Shown: positions 26,020 through 35,114 of the stretch, in pieces
Layout of the letters: every line of letters starts with the position of its first letter
How positions within the stretch are numbered: position 1 is the stretch's first letter
Assembly (NCBI RefSeq): GCF_014649535.1
Contig: NZ_BMTF01000025.1
Location: forward strand, 17,702-81,701
Length of the DNA: 64,000 nucleotides
Direction: 5' to 3'
Source of the DNA: Streptomyces gelaticus
Lineage (GTDB): Bacteria; Actinomycetota; Actinomycetes; Streptomycetales; Streptomycetaceae
Translations under genes and position numbers: made by a program
Notes under the pieces: generated by a model
What the model was told of the DNA's origin: nothing
Databases searched by the model: none
Seen by the model: the letters and a program-made list of their open reading frames with translations, nothing else

Positions 26020-28191
26020 ATGCCCACACACCATCAGTCGTCGACGGAGCAGTTAGAAAGGACGGACCCGATCGGTCGCGGTGCGCGCATTTCGCCCTCC
26101 GCCACTGTGCCGCGCCCCGTTCAGCCCGAACCCCAGTCCCCAGGTGATTCCATGATCGGTCGCATTCCCGTCCTCGATGTTCGTCCCCTGGTCGACTGCG
26201 GCAGAAGGCCCGCCAAGGCCGTCGCCGGTGAGACTTTCCAGGTCACCGCGACGGTCTTCCGCGAGGGCCACGAGGCCGTCGCCGCCAATGTGGTGCTGAC
26301 GGACCCGAACGGGCGCCCGGGTCCCTGGACACCGATGCGCGAGCTCGCTCCCGGCACCGACCGCTGGGGCGCCGATGTCACCCCGGACTCCGAGGGCCGC
26401 TGGACGTATACGGTCGAGTCCTGGAGCGATCCGGTCAGCACCTGGCGGCAGCACGCCCGGATCAAGATTCCGGCGGGGATCGACACCGCACTCGTCCTGG
26501 CGGAGGGTGCCGAGCTTTACGAGCGGGCCGCCGAGGGGGTGCCCAAGCGGGACGGCCGCGAGGCGGTGCTGGCCGCCGTCGACGCGCTGCGCGACGGGTC
26601 CCGCCCGGCCGCCGCCCGACTGGCCGCGGCGCTCACCCCTGAGGCGCAGGCGGCGCTCGCCCGTCATCCGCTGCGCGAACTGCTCAGCGCCTCCCCGCCG
26701 CTGCCGCTGGTGGTGGAGCGCCGGCGGGCCCTGTTCGGCTCCTGGTACGAGCTGTTCCCCCGCTCGGAGGGCGCCAGGGTCGAGAAGACCGGTTCGCCCG
26801 CGAAGCGGAAGGACAGGGCGGGGAAGGCGGCGAAGGCGGCGCCGAGGATCGTCAGCGGCACCTTCCGCACGGCCGCCGAGCGGCTTCCCGCGGTCGCGGC
26901 GATGGGCTTCGACGTGGTCTACCTCCCGCCCGTCCACCCCATCGGCACCACTCACCGCAAGGGCCCCAACAACTCGCTCTCCGCCGCTCCGCACGACGTG
27001 GGAGTGCCATGGGCGATCGGCTCGGCCGAGGGCGGTCACGACGCCGTCCATCCCGGACTCGGCACTCTCGACGACTTCGATCATTTCGTGGCGACCGCCC
27101 GCGATCTGCGCATGGAGATCGCGCTCGATTTCGCGCTCCAGTGTTCTCCCGACCACCCCTGGGTGGAGAAACATCCGGAGTGGTTCCATCACCGGGCGGA
27201 CGGCACGATCGCCCATGCCGAGAATCCGCCGAAGAAATACCAGGACATCTATCCGATCGCCTTCGACAGAGATATGCATGGACTGGTCGCCGAGACCGTG
27301 CGCATTCTGCGCTTCTGGATGGATCACGGGGTACGGATCTTCCGCGTCGACAATCCGCACACCAAACCGGTGATCTTCTGGGAGAAAGTGATCGCGGACA
27401 TCAACCGGACCGACCCCGATGTGATCTTCCTGGCCGAGGCATTCACCCGGCCGGCGATGATGAAGACACTCGCGGCCATCGGCTTTCAGCAGTCCTACAC
27501 GTATTTCACCTGGCGCAACACCCGGCAGGAAATCACCGAATACGTCACGGAGTTGTCGGGCGAGACCGCTTCCTACATGCGCCCCAACTTCTTCGTGAAC
27601 ACCCCGGACATCCTGTCCGGCTATCTCCAGGACGGAGGCCGGCCGGCCTTCGAGGCGCGGGCCGTCCTCGCCGCGACGCTCTCCCCCTCCTGGGGTGTGT
27701 ACGCGGGCTACGAGCTGTGCGAGAACACCCCGGTCGGGCCCGGCAGTGAGGAGTACCTCGATTCGGAGAAGTACCAGATCCGGCCCAGGGACTGGGAGTC
27801 GGCGGAGCGCGAGGGCCGTTCGCTGGCCCCGCTCATCACCACGCTCAACCGCGTCAGGCGCCGCAACCCGGCCCTGCAGCAGCTGCGCGACGTGCACTTC
27901 CACTCCACCGACAACGACGCGCTGATCGCGTACAGCAAGCGCTCGGGGGCGAACACCGTCCTGGTGGTCGCCAACCTCGACCCGCACCACACCCACGAGG
28001 CCACGGTCTCGTTGGACATGCCGCGACTCGGCCTTGAGGGGCACGAGCGCGTGCCGGTGCGCGACGAGCTCACCGGCGACACCTATCACTGGGGCAGGAC
28101 CTTCTATGTGCGTCTGGAACCGGGCGTCACACCCGCGCACATCGTCGTCCTGCGACCGTCCCCGCCGACCGGAGGGTCACCCACACCATGA
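26020..28191 (+). CDS. glgE: Alpha-1,4-glucan:maltose-1-phosphate maltosyltransferase
   Basis: A 723-aa GH13_3 enzyme that extends alpha-1,4-glucan with maltose-1-phosphate. Signature segments: DVVYLPPVHPIGTTHRKGPNN, CSPDHPWVEKHPEWFHHR, the nucleophile Asp in RIFRVDNPHTKP and the acid/base Glu in IFLAEAFTRP. ATG 26020 (MPTHHQSS) has AGGAG 5 bases away and matches the GlgEI start I recall from S. coelicolor. Two oddities: a longer N-terminus, and a Lys/Arg/Ala-rich insert (about residues 256-280, KTGSPAKRKDRAGKAAKAA) absent from the ~675-aa S. coelicolor enzyme. First gene of glgE-treS-mak-glgB. Confidence 0.97.
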   Translation: MPTHHQSSTEQLERTDPIGRGARISPSATVPRPVQPEPQSPGDSMIGRIPVLDVRPLVDCGRRPAKAVAGETFQVTATVFREGHEAVAANVVLTDPNGRPGPWTPMRELAPGTDRWGADVTPDSEGRWTYTVESWSDPVSTWRQHARIKIPAGIDTALVLAEGAELYERAAEGVPKRDGREAVLAAVDALRDGSRPAAARLAAALTPEAQAALARHPLRELLSASPPLPLVVERRRALFGSWYELFPRSEGARVEKTGSPAKRKDRAGKAAKAAPRIVSGTFRTAAERLPAVAAMGFDVVYLPPVHPIGTTHRKGPNNSLSAAPHDVGVPWAIGSAEGGHDAVHPGLGTLDDFDHFVATARDLRMEIALDFALQCSPDHPWVEKHPEWFHHRADGTIAHAENPPKKYQDIYPIAFDRDMHGLVAETVRILRFWMDHGVRIFRVDNPHTKPVIFWEKVIADINRTDPDVIFLAEAFTRPAMMKTLAAIGFQQSYTYFTWRNTRQEITEYVTELSGETASYMRPNFFVNTPDILSGYLQDGGRPAFEARAVLAATLSPSWGVYAGYELCENTPVGPGSEEYLDSEKYQIRPRDWESAEREGRSLAPLITTLNRVRRRNPALQQLRDVHFHSTDNDALIAYSKRSGANTVLVVANLDPHHTHEATVSLDMPRLGLEGHERVPVRDELTGDTYHWGRTFYVRLEPGVTPAHIVVLRPSPPTGGSPTP

Positions 28192-29894
28192 TCGTCAATG
28201 AGCCCGTCCACGACCTGTTCGAGGACACCCCGGCCAAGGACCGCGATCCCGACTGGTTCAAGCGCGCCGTCTTCTACGAGGTCCTCGTCAGGTCCTTCCA
28301 GGACTCCAACGGCGACGGCATCGGCGACCTCAAGGGCATCACCGCCAAACTGGACTATCTGCAGTGGCTCGGCATCGACTGCCTCTGGCTGCCGCCGTTC
28401 TTCAAGTCGCCGCTGCGCGACGGTGGTTACGACGTGTCCGACTACACCGCCGTGCTGCCGGAGTTCGGTGACCTGGCCGACTTCGTGGAGTTCGTCGACG
28501 CCGCGCACCAGCGCGGGATGCGCGTGATCATCGACTTCGTCATGAACCACACGAGCGATCAGCACAACTGGTTCCAGCAGTCCCGCACCGACCCGGAGGG
28601 GCCGTACGGCGACTACTACGTCTGGGCCGACGACGACAAGCAGTTCCCGGACGCCCGGATCATCTTCGTGGACACGGAGACGTCCAACTGGACCTTCGAC
28701 CCGGTGCGCAAGCAGTACTACTGGCACCGGTTCTTCTCCCACCAGCCCGATCTCAACTACGAGAACCCGGCGGTGCAGGAGGAGATCATCTCCGCGCTCC
28801 GCTTCTGGCTGGACCTCGGCATCGACGGCTTCCGGGTGGACGCCGTGCCGTACCTCTACCAGCGGGAGGGCACCAACTGCGAGAACCTCCCGGAGACACA
28901 CGACTTCCTCAAGCGGGTCCGCAAGGAGATCGACGCGCACTACCCGGACACCGTGCTGCTCGCCGAGGCCAACCAGTGGCCGGAGGACGTCGTCGACTAC
29001 TTCGGCGCGTACGAGGCCGGCGGCGACGAGTGCCACATGGCGTTCCACTTCCCCGTGATGCCCCGGATCTTCATGGCGGTGCGGCGCGAGAGCCGCCACC
29101 CCGTCTCCGAGATCCTGGCGAAGACACCGGCGATCCCGGAGAACTGCCAGTGGGGCATCTTCCTGCGCAACCACGACGAGCTCACCCTCGAAATGGTCAC
29201 GGACGAAGAACGCGACTACATGTACGCGGAGTACGCCAAGGATCCGCGCATGCGGGCCAACATCGGCATCCGGCGGCGGCTCGCACCGCTGCTGGACAAC
29301 GACCGCAACCAGATCGAGCTGTTCACCGCGCTGCTGCTGTCGCTGCCCGGCTCCCCGATCCTCTACTACGGGGACGAGATCGGGATGGGCGACAACATCT
29401 GGCTCGGCGACCGGGACGCCGTACGCACCCCGATGCAGTGGACGCCCGACCGCAACGCCGGTTTCTCCTCCAGCGACCCGGGGCGGCTCTACCTCCCCAC
29501 GATCATGGATCCGGTCTACGGCTACCAAGTCACCAATGTCGAGGCCTCGATGGCGTCCCCGTCGTCGCTGCTGCACTGGACCCGGCGGATGATCGAGATC
29601 CGCAAGCAGAACCACGCCTTCGGTCTGGGCTCGTTCAGCGAACTGCCTTCGTCGAACCCGGCCGTGCTCGCCTTCACCCGTGAGCACGGGGACGATCTCG
29701 TGCTGTGCGTGCACAACTTCTCGCGGTTCGCGCAGCCCACGGAGCTGGATCTGCGGTCGTTCGACGGGCGTCATCCGGTGGAGCTGATCGGTGGGGTGCG
29801 CTTCCCCGCCATCGGCCACCGGCCCTACCTGCTGACGCTCGCGGGGCACGGTTTCTACTGGTTCCGGCTGCGCAAGGACGTGCCGTCGATCTGA
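28188..29894 (+). CDS. treS: Trehalose synthase / maltose alpha-D-glucosyltransferase
   Basis: A 568-aa GH13_16 isomerase interconverting trehalose and maltose. VLVRSFQDSNGDGIGDLKGI opens the barrel; DFVMNHTSDQHNWFQQSR, the nucleophile Asp in GFRVDAVPYLY, the Glu in LLAEANQWPEDV and the Asp in RNHDELTLEMV follow. It overlaps glgE by four bases (ATGA), so the proteins are made together. In the GlgE pathway it supplies maltose for phosphorylation by the next gene's kinase. The maltokinase is a separate protein here, not fused as in some actinobacteria. Confidence 0.97.
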   Translation: MIVNEPVHDLFEDTPAKDRDPDWFKRAVFYEVLVRSFQDSNGDGIGDLKGITAKLDYLQWLGIDCLWLPPFFKSPLRDGGYDVSDYTAVLPEFGDLADFVEFVDAAHQRGMRVIIDFVMNHTSDQHNWFQQSRTDPEGPYGDYYVWADDDKQFPDARIIFVDTETSNWTFDPVRKQYYWHRFFSHQPDLNYENPAVQEEIISALRFWLDLGIDGFRVDAVPYLYQREGTNCENLPETHDFLKRVRKEIDAHYPDTVLLAEANQWPEDVVDYFGAYEAGGDECHMAFHFPVMPRIFMAVRRESRHPVSEILAKTPAIPENCQWGIFLRNHDELTLEMVTDEERDYMYAEYAKDPRMRANIGIRRRLAPLLDNDRNQIELFTALLLSLPGSPILYYGDEIGMGDNIWLGDRDAVRTPMQWTPDRNAGFSSSDPGRLYLPTIMDPVYGYQVTNVEASMASPSSLLHWTRRMIEIRKQNHAFGLGSFSELPSSNPAVLAFTREHGDDLVLCVHNFSRFAQPTELDLRSFDGRHPVELIGGVRFPAIGHRPYLLTLAGHGFYWFRLRKDVPSI

Positions 29895-29909
29895 CCCGAC
29901 ACCACGACC

Positions 29910-29933
29910 GCGGGGCGGTTTCCGCCGCCCCGC
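29910..29933 (+). terminator. Hairpin after treS, possible attenuator
   Basis: Nine-base arms (GCGGGGCGG at 29910-29918, complement at 29925-29933) with a 6-base loop, 16 bases past the treS stop and within the operon. It could reduce mak-glgB expression relative to glgE-treS, or be processed. Confidence 0.5.
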
Positions 29934-30120
29934 ACGGTGCGCCCGCCCCGCACCGCACACATACGGCCCCTTCCGGGTCCCCTCTGACGTTTCGATCGCA
30001 ACGAGTCGAGTCCGTACGGACCATCCTGACCCGACACGTCCCGCACAGCCGGACAGCCATCGCCGCAATCCGGGACACTCTTCGCATCCTGTGGTGTGCC
30101 CGGGGAAAGGACGCGATGCC

Positions 30121-31521
30121 ATGTCGGAGGCTGCATCCACTCGGGTCGCCCTGGCTGACAGCACAACACTGCTCCCGTCTCTCGTCCCCCTGCTGCACCA
30201 ATGGCTGCCCCGGCAGCGGTGGTTCGCGGGCAAGGGGCGGCCGGTCACGGCGTTCTCGCTGGTGTCGGCCACCGAGATACTGCCGGTGGGCACCGAGTCC
30301 GTCGCCGCCGGAACCGGAACCGGGCTGCTCCATCTGCTGGTCCGGGTCCACCAGCCGTCCACGCCCCCGCAGTCGCCGGGCGACTGCTACCAACTGCTGC
30401 TCGGCGTACGGGCCACGCTGCCGCCCCGGCTGGCGCCCGCGCTCATCGGCCAGGTGACCGAGGGACCACTGACCGGCCGCACCGTGTACGAGGGACTGCA
30501 CGACCCGCACCTGGCCGAACTCCTGCTGGAACGATTCCGTACCCCCGGCACCCTCGGCGCCCTGCGCTTCGACCGGAGCGGTCCGGCCATCGCCGCGGGG
30601 CTCGCACCACGGCTGCTCGACACCGAGCAGTCCAACACCTCGCTCGTCTACGGCGACGCCTACATCCTCAAGATCTTCCGCCGGGTCTTCCCGGGCACCA
30701 ACCCCGATCTGGAGCTTCCGCTGGCACTCGCGCAGGAGGGCTGCGGACGGGTGCCCGCCCCCGTCGCCTGGTTCGAGGCCACCACTCCCCGGCCGCTCAC
30801 CCTCGGTGTCCTGCAGCCGTTCCTGAGCGGCGCCGAGGACGGCTGGCAGCTCGCCCTGCGCGCCCTGGCCGAGGGCCGGGACTTCACCGACGAGGCCCAC
30901 GCGCTGGGCCGGGCCACCGCCGAGGTGCACACCGCGCTCGCCGCCGCCCTGCCGACGCCCGCCCTGCACCGCGCCCAGACCGAGCGCCTCGCCGCCTCGA
31001 TGGTGCGCCGGCTGGAGGCCGCCGCCCAGGCGGTACCGGAACTCGTGCCGTACGTCCCCGGGCTGCGCACCGCCTTCGACGCGGTGGCCGCGCTCGGGCA
31101 CCGGGGACGCGACTGCGCGGCCCAGCGGGTGCACGGCGATCTCCATCTCGGCCAGACCCTGCGCGCGGCCGACGGCTTCTGGTCACTGATCGACTTCGAG
31201 GGCGAACCGGCCAGGCCGCTGCGCGAGCGCCGCCGGCCACAGCTCCCGGTACGCGACATCGCCGGGATGCTCCGCTCCTTCGACTACGCGGCCCGCTCGC
31301 ACCGCCCGTGGAACGCCGACTGGGCGGCCCGTTGCCGGACCGCCTACTGCGAGGGGTACGCCCGCGCCGCGGGCCTCGACCCACGCGGCGAACCGGAGCT
31401 GCTGCGCGCCCATGAGACCGACAAGGCGGTCTACGAGGTGCTGTACGAGGCACGGCACCGGCCCGACTGGCTCCCGGTCCCGATGGCCGCGATCCACCGC
31501 CTGGCCACCGCCGACGACTGA
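30121..31521 (+). CDS. mak: Maltokinase (Pep2-like)
   Basis: A 466-aa aminoglycoside-phosphotransferase-fold kinase that makes maltose-1-phosphate from maltose and ATP, the GlgE substrate. WLPRQRWFAGKGRPV is the family's N-terminal cap. SNTSLVYGDAYILKIFRR carries the ATP-site Lys, QRVHGDLHLGQTL is the Brenner motif with the catalytic Asp, and LIDFEGEP is the metal-binding Asp motif. AAAGGA lies 9-14 bases before ATG 30121. It is separated from treS by 226 bases with a hairpin, and from glgB by 63. Confidence 0.95.
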   Translation: MSEAASTRVALADSTTLLPSLVPLLHQWLPRQRWFAGKGRPVTAFSLVSATEILPVGTESVAAGTGTGLLHLLVRVHQPSTPPQSPGDCYQLLLGVRATLPPRLAPALIGQVTEGPLTGRTVYEGLHDPHLAELLLERFRTPGTLGALRFDRSGPAIAAGLAPRLLDTEQSNTSLVYGDAYILKIFRRVFPGTNPDLELPLALAQEGCGRVPAPVAWFEATTPRPLTLGVLQPFLSGAEDGWQLALRALAEGRDFTDEAHALGRATAEVHTALAAALPTPALHRAQTERLAASMVRRLEAAAQAVPELVPYVPGLRTAFDAVAALGHRGRDCAAQRVHGDLHLGQTLRAADGFWSLIDFEGEPARPLRERRRPQLPVRDIAGMLRSFDYAARSHRPWNADWAARCRTAYCEGYARAAGLDPRGEPELLRAHETDKAVYEVLYEARHRPDWLPVPMAAIHRLATADD

Positions 31522-31584
31522 CGGCCCGGCGCACCCTCCCGCCCTCTCCTCTCGCCCTCAACCCCCTCCGAGGAGGCTGTCCCC

Positions 31585-33921
31585 GTGACCGCCCGCAAGC
31601 CGTCCCGCAGAACGCCCGTCCCCGCCGAGGCCCCCCGAGTCGAACCACCGGCACCCGAGCCGGCCCCGGCCCCCGCGACGCCGCCGCCGCACCCCCGCCG
31701 GAGCGCCGCCGGCCGGGGCGTGCGCCGGGCACGTCCCCTCGACGACGGCGACCGGGGCCGGCTGCTCGCCGGTGAGCACCACGCCCCGCACGACCTGCTC
31801 GGCGCCCACCCGGTCCGGGGTGGAGTGACCTTCCGGGTGCTGCGCCCGTACGCCCGGTCGGTGACCGTGCTCGCCAAGGGGCTCCGGGCACCGCTGCACG
31901 ACGACGGCGACGGCTTCTTCTCCGGGCTGCTGCCGATGCCCACGCTGCCCGACTACCGGCTGCTGGTCGCCTACGCGGACACCGAAATCGAGATCCAGGA
32001 CCCGTACCGCTTCCTGCCCGCGCTCGGCGATCTCGATCTGCATCTGATCGGCGAGGGACGGCACGAGGAACTGTGGACCGCGCTCGGTGCCCAGCCCATG
32101 GAGCACCAGAACGTGGCGGGCACCCGGTTCACGCTCTGGGCACCCAATGCCCGCGGTGTGCGGGTCGCCGGGGACTTCAACTACTGGGACGGCACCGGCT
32201 TCCCGATGCGTTCGCTCGGCTCCTCCGGGGTGTGGGAGCTGTTCCTGCCCGGGATCGGGGAGGGCGCACTGTACAAGTTCGACGTGTGCCGCCCGGACGG
32301 TTCGCACACGCTGCGCGCCGACCCGATGGCCCGGTACGCCGAGGTGCCGCCCGCCAACGCCTCGATCGTGACGGCCTCGCACCACGAGTGGCGGGACCAG
32401 GAGTGGATGGCGCACCGCGGGGACGTCCCGGTGCACGAGGCGCCGCTGTCGGTGTACGAGGTGCATCTGCCGTCCTGGCGGCCGGGTCTCGGCTACCGTC
32501 AGCTGGCCGGCCAACTCCCGGCGTACGTAAAGGATCTGGGGTTCACGCATGTGGAGCTGATGCCGGTCTCCGAGCACCCCTTCGGCGGCTCGTGGGGGTA
32601 TCAGGTCACCGGCTTCTACGCCCCGACGTCACGCATGGGCACCCCCGACGACTTCCGCTTCCTCGTCGATTCCCTGCACCGCGCCGGGATCGGGGTGATC
32701 GTCGACTGGGTGCCTGCGCATTTCCCGCGCGACGACTGGGCGCTGGCCGAGTTCGACGGCCGGCCGCTGTACGAGCACTCCGATCCGTCACGGGCGGCGC
32801 ATCCCGACTGGGGCACGCTGGAGTTCGACTTCGGCCGTACCGAGGTGCGCAACTTCCTGGTGGCCAACGCCACTTACTGGTGCGAGGAGTTCCACATCGA
32901 CGGGCTGCGGGTCGACGCCGTGGCCTCGATGCTCTATCTCGACTACTCCCGCCAGGAGGGCGAGTGGTCCCCCAACGAGCGCGGCGGGCGGGAGAATCTG
33001 GACGCCGTGGCCTTCCTCCAGGAGATGAACGCCACGGTCTACCGCCGCAATCCGGGTGTGGTGACCATCGCGGAGGAGTCGACCGCCTGGGACGGCGTCA
33101 CCCGCGCCACCCACCATGTCGGCCCCGGCGGCTTCGGCGGCCTCGGCTTCGGGCTGAAGTGGAACATGGGCTGGATGCACGACTCCCTGGAGTACATGTC
33201 GAAGGATCCGGTGCACCGCAAGTACCACCACAACGAGATGACCTTCTCGATGGTGTACGCGTACAGCGAGAACTACGTCCTGCCGATCTCGCACGACGAG
33301 GTGGTGCACGGCAAGCGGGCGCTGGTCTCCAAGATGCCCGGCGACTGGTGGCAGCAGCGCGCCAACCACCGGGCGTACCTCGGCTTCATGTGGGCCCACC
33401 CGGGCAAGCAACTCCTGTTCATGGGACAGGAGTTCGCCCAGGGCTCGGAGTGGTCGGAGGGGCACGGACCGGACTGGTGGCTGCTGGACCCCTCGTACGC
33501 GGCCGAGAGCGACCACCGGGGCGTACGCACGCTGGTGAGCGACCTGAACACGGTGTACGGCCGGACCCCCGCGCTCTGGCAGCGCGACACCGTTCCGGAG
33601 GGCTTCGACTGGGTGGACGGCGGCGCGGCCGAGGACAATGTCTTGGCCTTCCTGCGCTACGACGCGCACGGCTCGCCGCTCCTGGCCGTCAGCAACTTCT
33701 CCCCGGTGGTACGGCACGACTACCGGGTGGGGGTGCCGGACCTGCTCGGGGACCGGGTGGCATGGGCGGAGGTCCTCAACACCGACGCCGCGCGGTACGG
33801 CGGCAGCGATGTGGGCCATCCCGATCCGCTGAAGCCGCAGCCGGTGGCCGCGCACGGCAGGCCCGGCAGCCTGCTGCTGACGCTGCCGCCGCTGGCGACG
33901 GTCTGGTTCCGGCCGGTCTGA
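31585..33921 (+). CDS. glgB: 1,4-alpha-glucan branching enzyme
   Basis: A 778-aa GH13_9 branching enzyme that introduces alpha-1,6 branches into the glucan made by GlgE. Two CBM48-like N domains (about residues 60-150 and 165-260, with TRFTLWAPNARGVRVAGDFN) precede the barrel: FGGSWGYQVTGFYAPTSRMG, nucleophile Asp in GLRVDAVASMLYLDYSR, Glu in VTIAEESTAW, and HDEVVHGK. A Pro/Ala/Arg-rich tail of ~55 residues precedes the first CBM and is probably disordered. Last gene of the operon; a strong hairpin follows. Confidence 0.97.
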   Translation: MTARKPSRRTPVPAEAPRVEPPAPEPAPAPATPPPHPRRSAAGRGVRRARPLDDGDRGRLLAGEHHAPHDLLGAHPVRGGVTFRVLRPYARSVTVLAKGLRAPLHDDGDGFFSGLLPMPTLPDYRLLVAYADTEIEIQDPYRFLPALGDLDLHLIGEGRHEELWTALGAQPMEHQNVAGTRFTLWAPNARGVRVAGDFNYWDGTGFPMRSLGSSGVWELFLPGIGEGALYKFDVCRPDGSHTLRADPMARYAEVPPANASIVTASHHEWRDQEWMAHRGDVPVHEAPLSVYEVHLPSWRPGLGYRQLAGQLPAYVKDLGFTHVELMPVSEHPFGGSWGYQVTGFYAPTSRMGTPDDFRFLVDSLHRAGIGVIVDWVPAHFPRDDWALAEFDGRPLYEHSDPSRAAHPDWGTLEFDFGRTEVRNFLVANATYWCEEFHIDGLRVDAVASMLYLDYSRQEGEWSPNERGGRENLDAVAFLQEMNATVYRRNPGVVTIAEESTAWDGVTRATHHVGPGGFGGLGFGLKWNMGWMHDSLEYMSKDPVHRKYHHNEMTFSMVYAYSENYVLPISHDEVVHGKRALVSKMPGDWWQQRANHRAYLGFMWAHPGKQLLFMGQEFAQGSEWSEGHGPDWWLLDPSYAAESDHRGVRTLVSDLNTVYGRTPALWQRDTVPEGFDWVDGGAAEDNVLAFLRYDAHGSPLLAVSNFSPVVRHDYRVGVPDLLGDRVAWAEVLNTDAARYGGSDVGHPDPLKPQPVAAHGRPGSLLLTLPPLATVWFRPV

Positions 33922-34232
33922 GGCGCGGCGCATGGCCCGCGACCGGTGGGCGGTCGCGGGCCGTCACGCCCCCGTGCCGCACGGCGCGCCGGGCATTGCC
34001 CCTCCGGGCCACCCCTGTCTGCCCTCATATAAAACCGTGTGATTCTCTGCTCTCAATCGCAGGTACATGGCCGCGTCGGGCCCCGGTGCACACGGTCAGG
34101 GACTCACGTTCAGGTGATTTCCCTTCGGGGCCCTCCTGAATGGATGAATCGCTTCGTAAGATGCTTGTTCAGCACCGATGCCCACGATGGCGAAGTGGGC
34201 TCTTGGTTCCGTATTCGATTCAAGGGGAAAAT
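33922..34232. other. 311-bp gap: operon terminator and crystallin-gene promoter
   Basis: Left end holds the glgB terminator. The right ~200 bases are less GC-rich and should contain the promoter of the small secreted protein at 34233. No other gene seen. Confidence 0.5.
33934..33962 (+). terminator. Terminator of the glgE-treS-mak-glgB operon
   Basis: Perfect 12-base arms (GGCCCGCGACCG at 33934-33945, complement at 33951-33962) with a 5-base loop, 12 bases past the glgB stop. Confidence 0.8.
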
Positions 34233-34586
34233 ATGATCTCAAGAACGAGGAACGTTGTGCGCACCATGGCTGCGGCGCTTGCCGCAGCCGCCACGTTCAC
34301 CCTGGCCGGGCCGGCCGGAACCGCTTCCGCCATCGATCACGTGACCTGCGACCCCGATGCGGATTTCCTGAAGATCTGGTCGCACAACGGCAGCGGACGT
34401 GACAGCGTGGACTGCTATGCGAACCGCGGGAAAATCGACTTCGGCGGGTGGTGGGTCGACCAGATCTCCACGGGGAACAATGACGTGAAGTACTACGACG
34501 CCAATGGCGATGTAGTGAAAATCGCCCGGTGGTCGAATATTAAATATTCGAACGTGCCGAAAGTGAATGCCATCGAAATCCTGTAA
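34233..34586 (+). CDS. Small secreted beta/gamma-crystallin-like protein
   Basis: A 117-aa exported protein. Signal peptide MISRTRNVVRTMAAALAAAA...TAS-A, cleavage near residue 33, mature part ~84 aa with two Cys (VTCDP..., SVDCYAN) that may form a disulfide. The mature sequence has a single Greek-key crystallin look: FGGWWVDQISTGNNDVKYYDANG, ending NVPKVNAIEIL. The D-Q-I-S/NND region resembles the calcium motif of microbial beta/gamma-crystallins. The same fold is used by the Streptomyces metalloproteinase inhibitor SMPI, so a protease-inhibitor or killer-toxin-like role is possible but unproven. AAGGGGAAAAT precedes ATG 34233. Confidence 0.7.
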   Translation: MISRTRNVVRTMAAALAAAATFTLAGPAGTASAIDHVTCDPDADFLKIWSHNGSGRDSVDCYANRGKIDFGGWWVDQISTGNNDVKYYDANGDVVKIARWSNIKYSNVPKVNAIEIL

Positions 34587-34769
34587 GGATTTCTTCCAGA
34601 GACGTGTCGAAGTCGCGGTGAGCATTTGAGTCCGCAGGCCGCAGCAGGGCATTGAGCCCGCGCCTGCCTGTCACGGACGCAGTGGGGCTCCGGCCGGACG
34701 GGGCGACCTTCCCGGGTCATCCTGAACCGCCGGAGCTCCTTTCGTTCCGGTCCGGGCAGACGTCCCGCC

Positions 34770-35111
34770 TCACACCGCCCCGAGGACGTCCTCCAGTTCC
34801 TGGAGCAGCCTGCGCCCGGGGCGGGCACCCACCATCGACTTCACGGGTTCGCCGCCCCGGAACACCATCAGGGTCGGCGCCGCGAGCACCGCGTACCGGC
34901 TCGCGATGCCGGGGCTGGTGTCGATGTCCAGCTGGACGACCTCCATGCGCCCGGCCAGCTCGGCGGCGACGGCGCTGAGCACGGGGGCGAGTTGGCGGCA
35001 CGGGCCGCACCAGTCGGCGGTGAACTCGACCAGTACGGGGAGGTCCGCCCCGAGCACCGCCGTGTCGAAGGTGCTGTCGGTGACCTCGGCCACGCCCTCT
35101 GCCTGAATCAT
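34770..35111 (-). CDS. trxA: Thioredoxin
   Basis: A 113-aa single-domain thioredoxin with active site W-C35-G-P-C38, the cis-Pro loop (LAAPTLMVFRGGE) and the usual length. Reduces disulfides in the cytosol. It begins 3 bases after the MerR regulator stop, so the two are co-transcribed from the MerR promoter; redox control of thioredoxin by the regulator is the natural reading. The family match is certain; symbol by family only. Confidence 0.93.
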   Translation of the reverse strand: MIQAEGVAEVTDSTFDTAVLGADLPVLVEFTADWCGPCRQLAPVLSAVAAELAGRMEVVQLDIDTSPGIASRYAVLAAPTLMVFRGGEPVKSMVGARPGRRLLQELEDVLGAV

Positions 35112-35114
35112 CTG

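Noticed and set aside
26053..28140. Long minus-strand frame opposite glgE
   Set aside because: Shadow of glgE codon bias; no motif and no ribosome-binding site.
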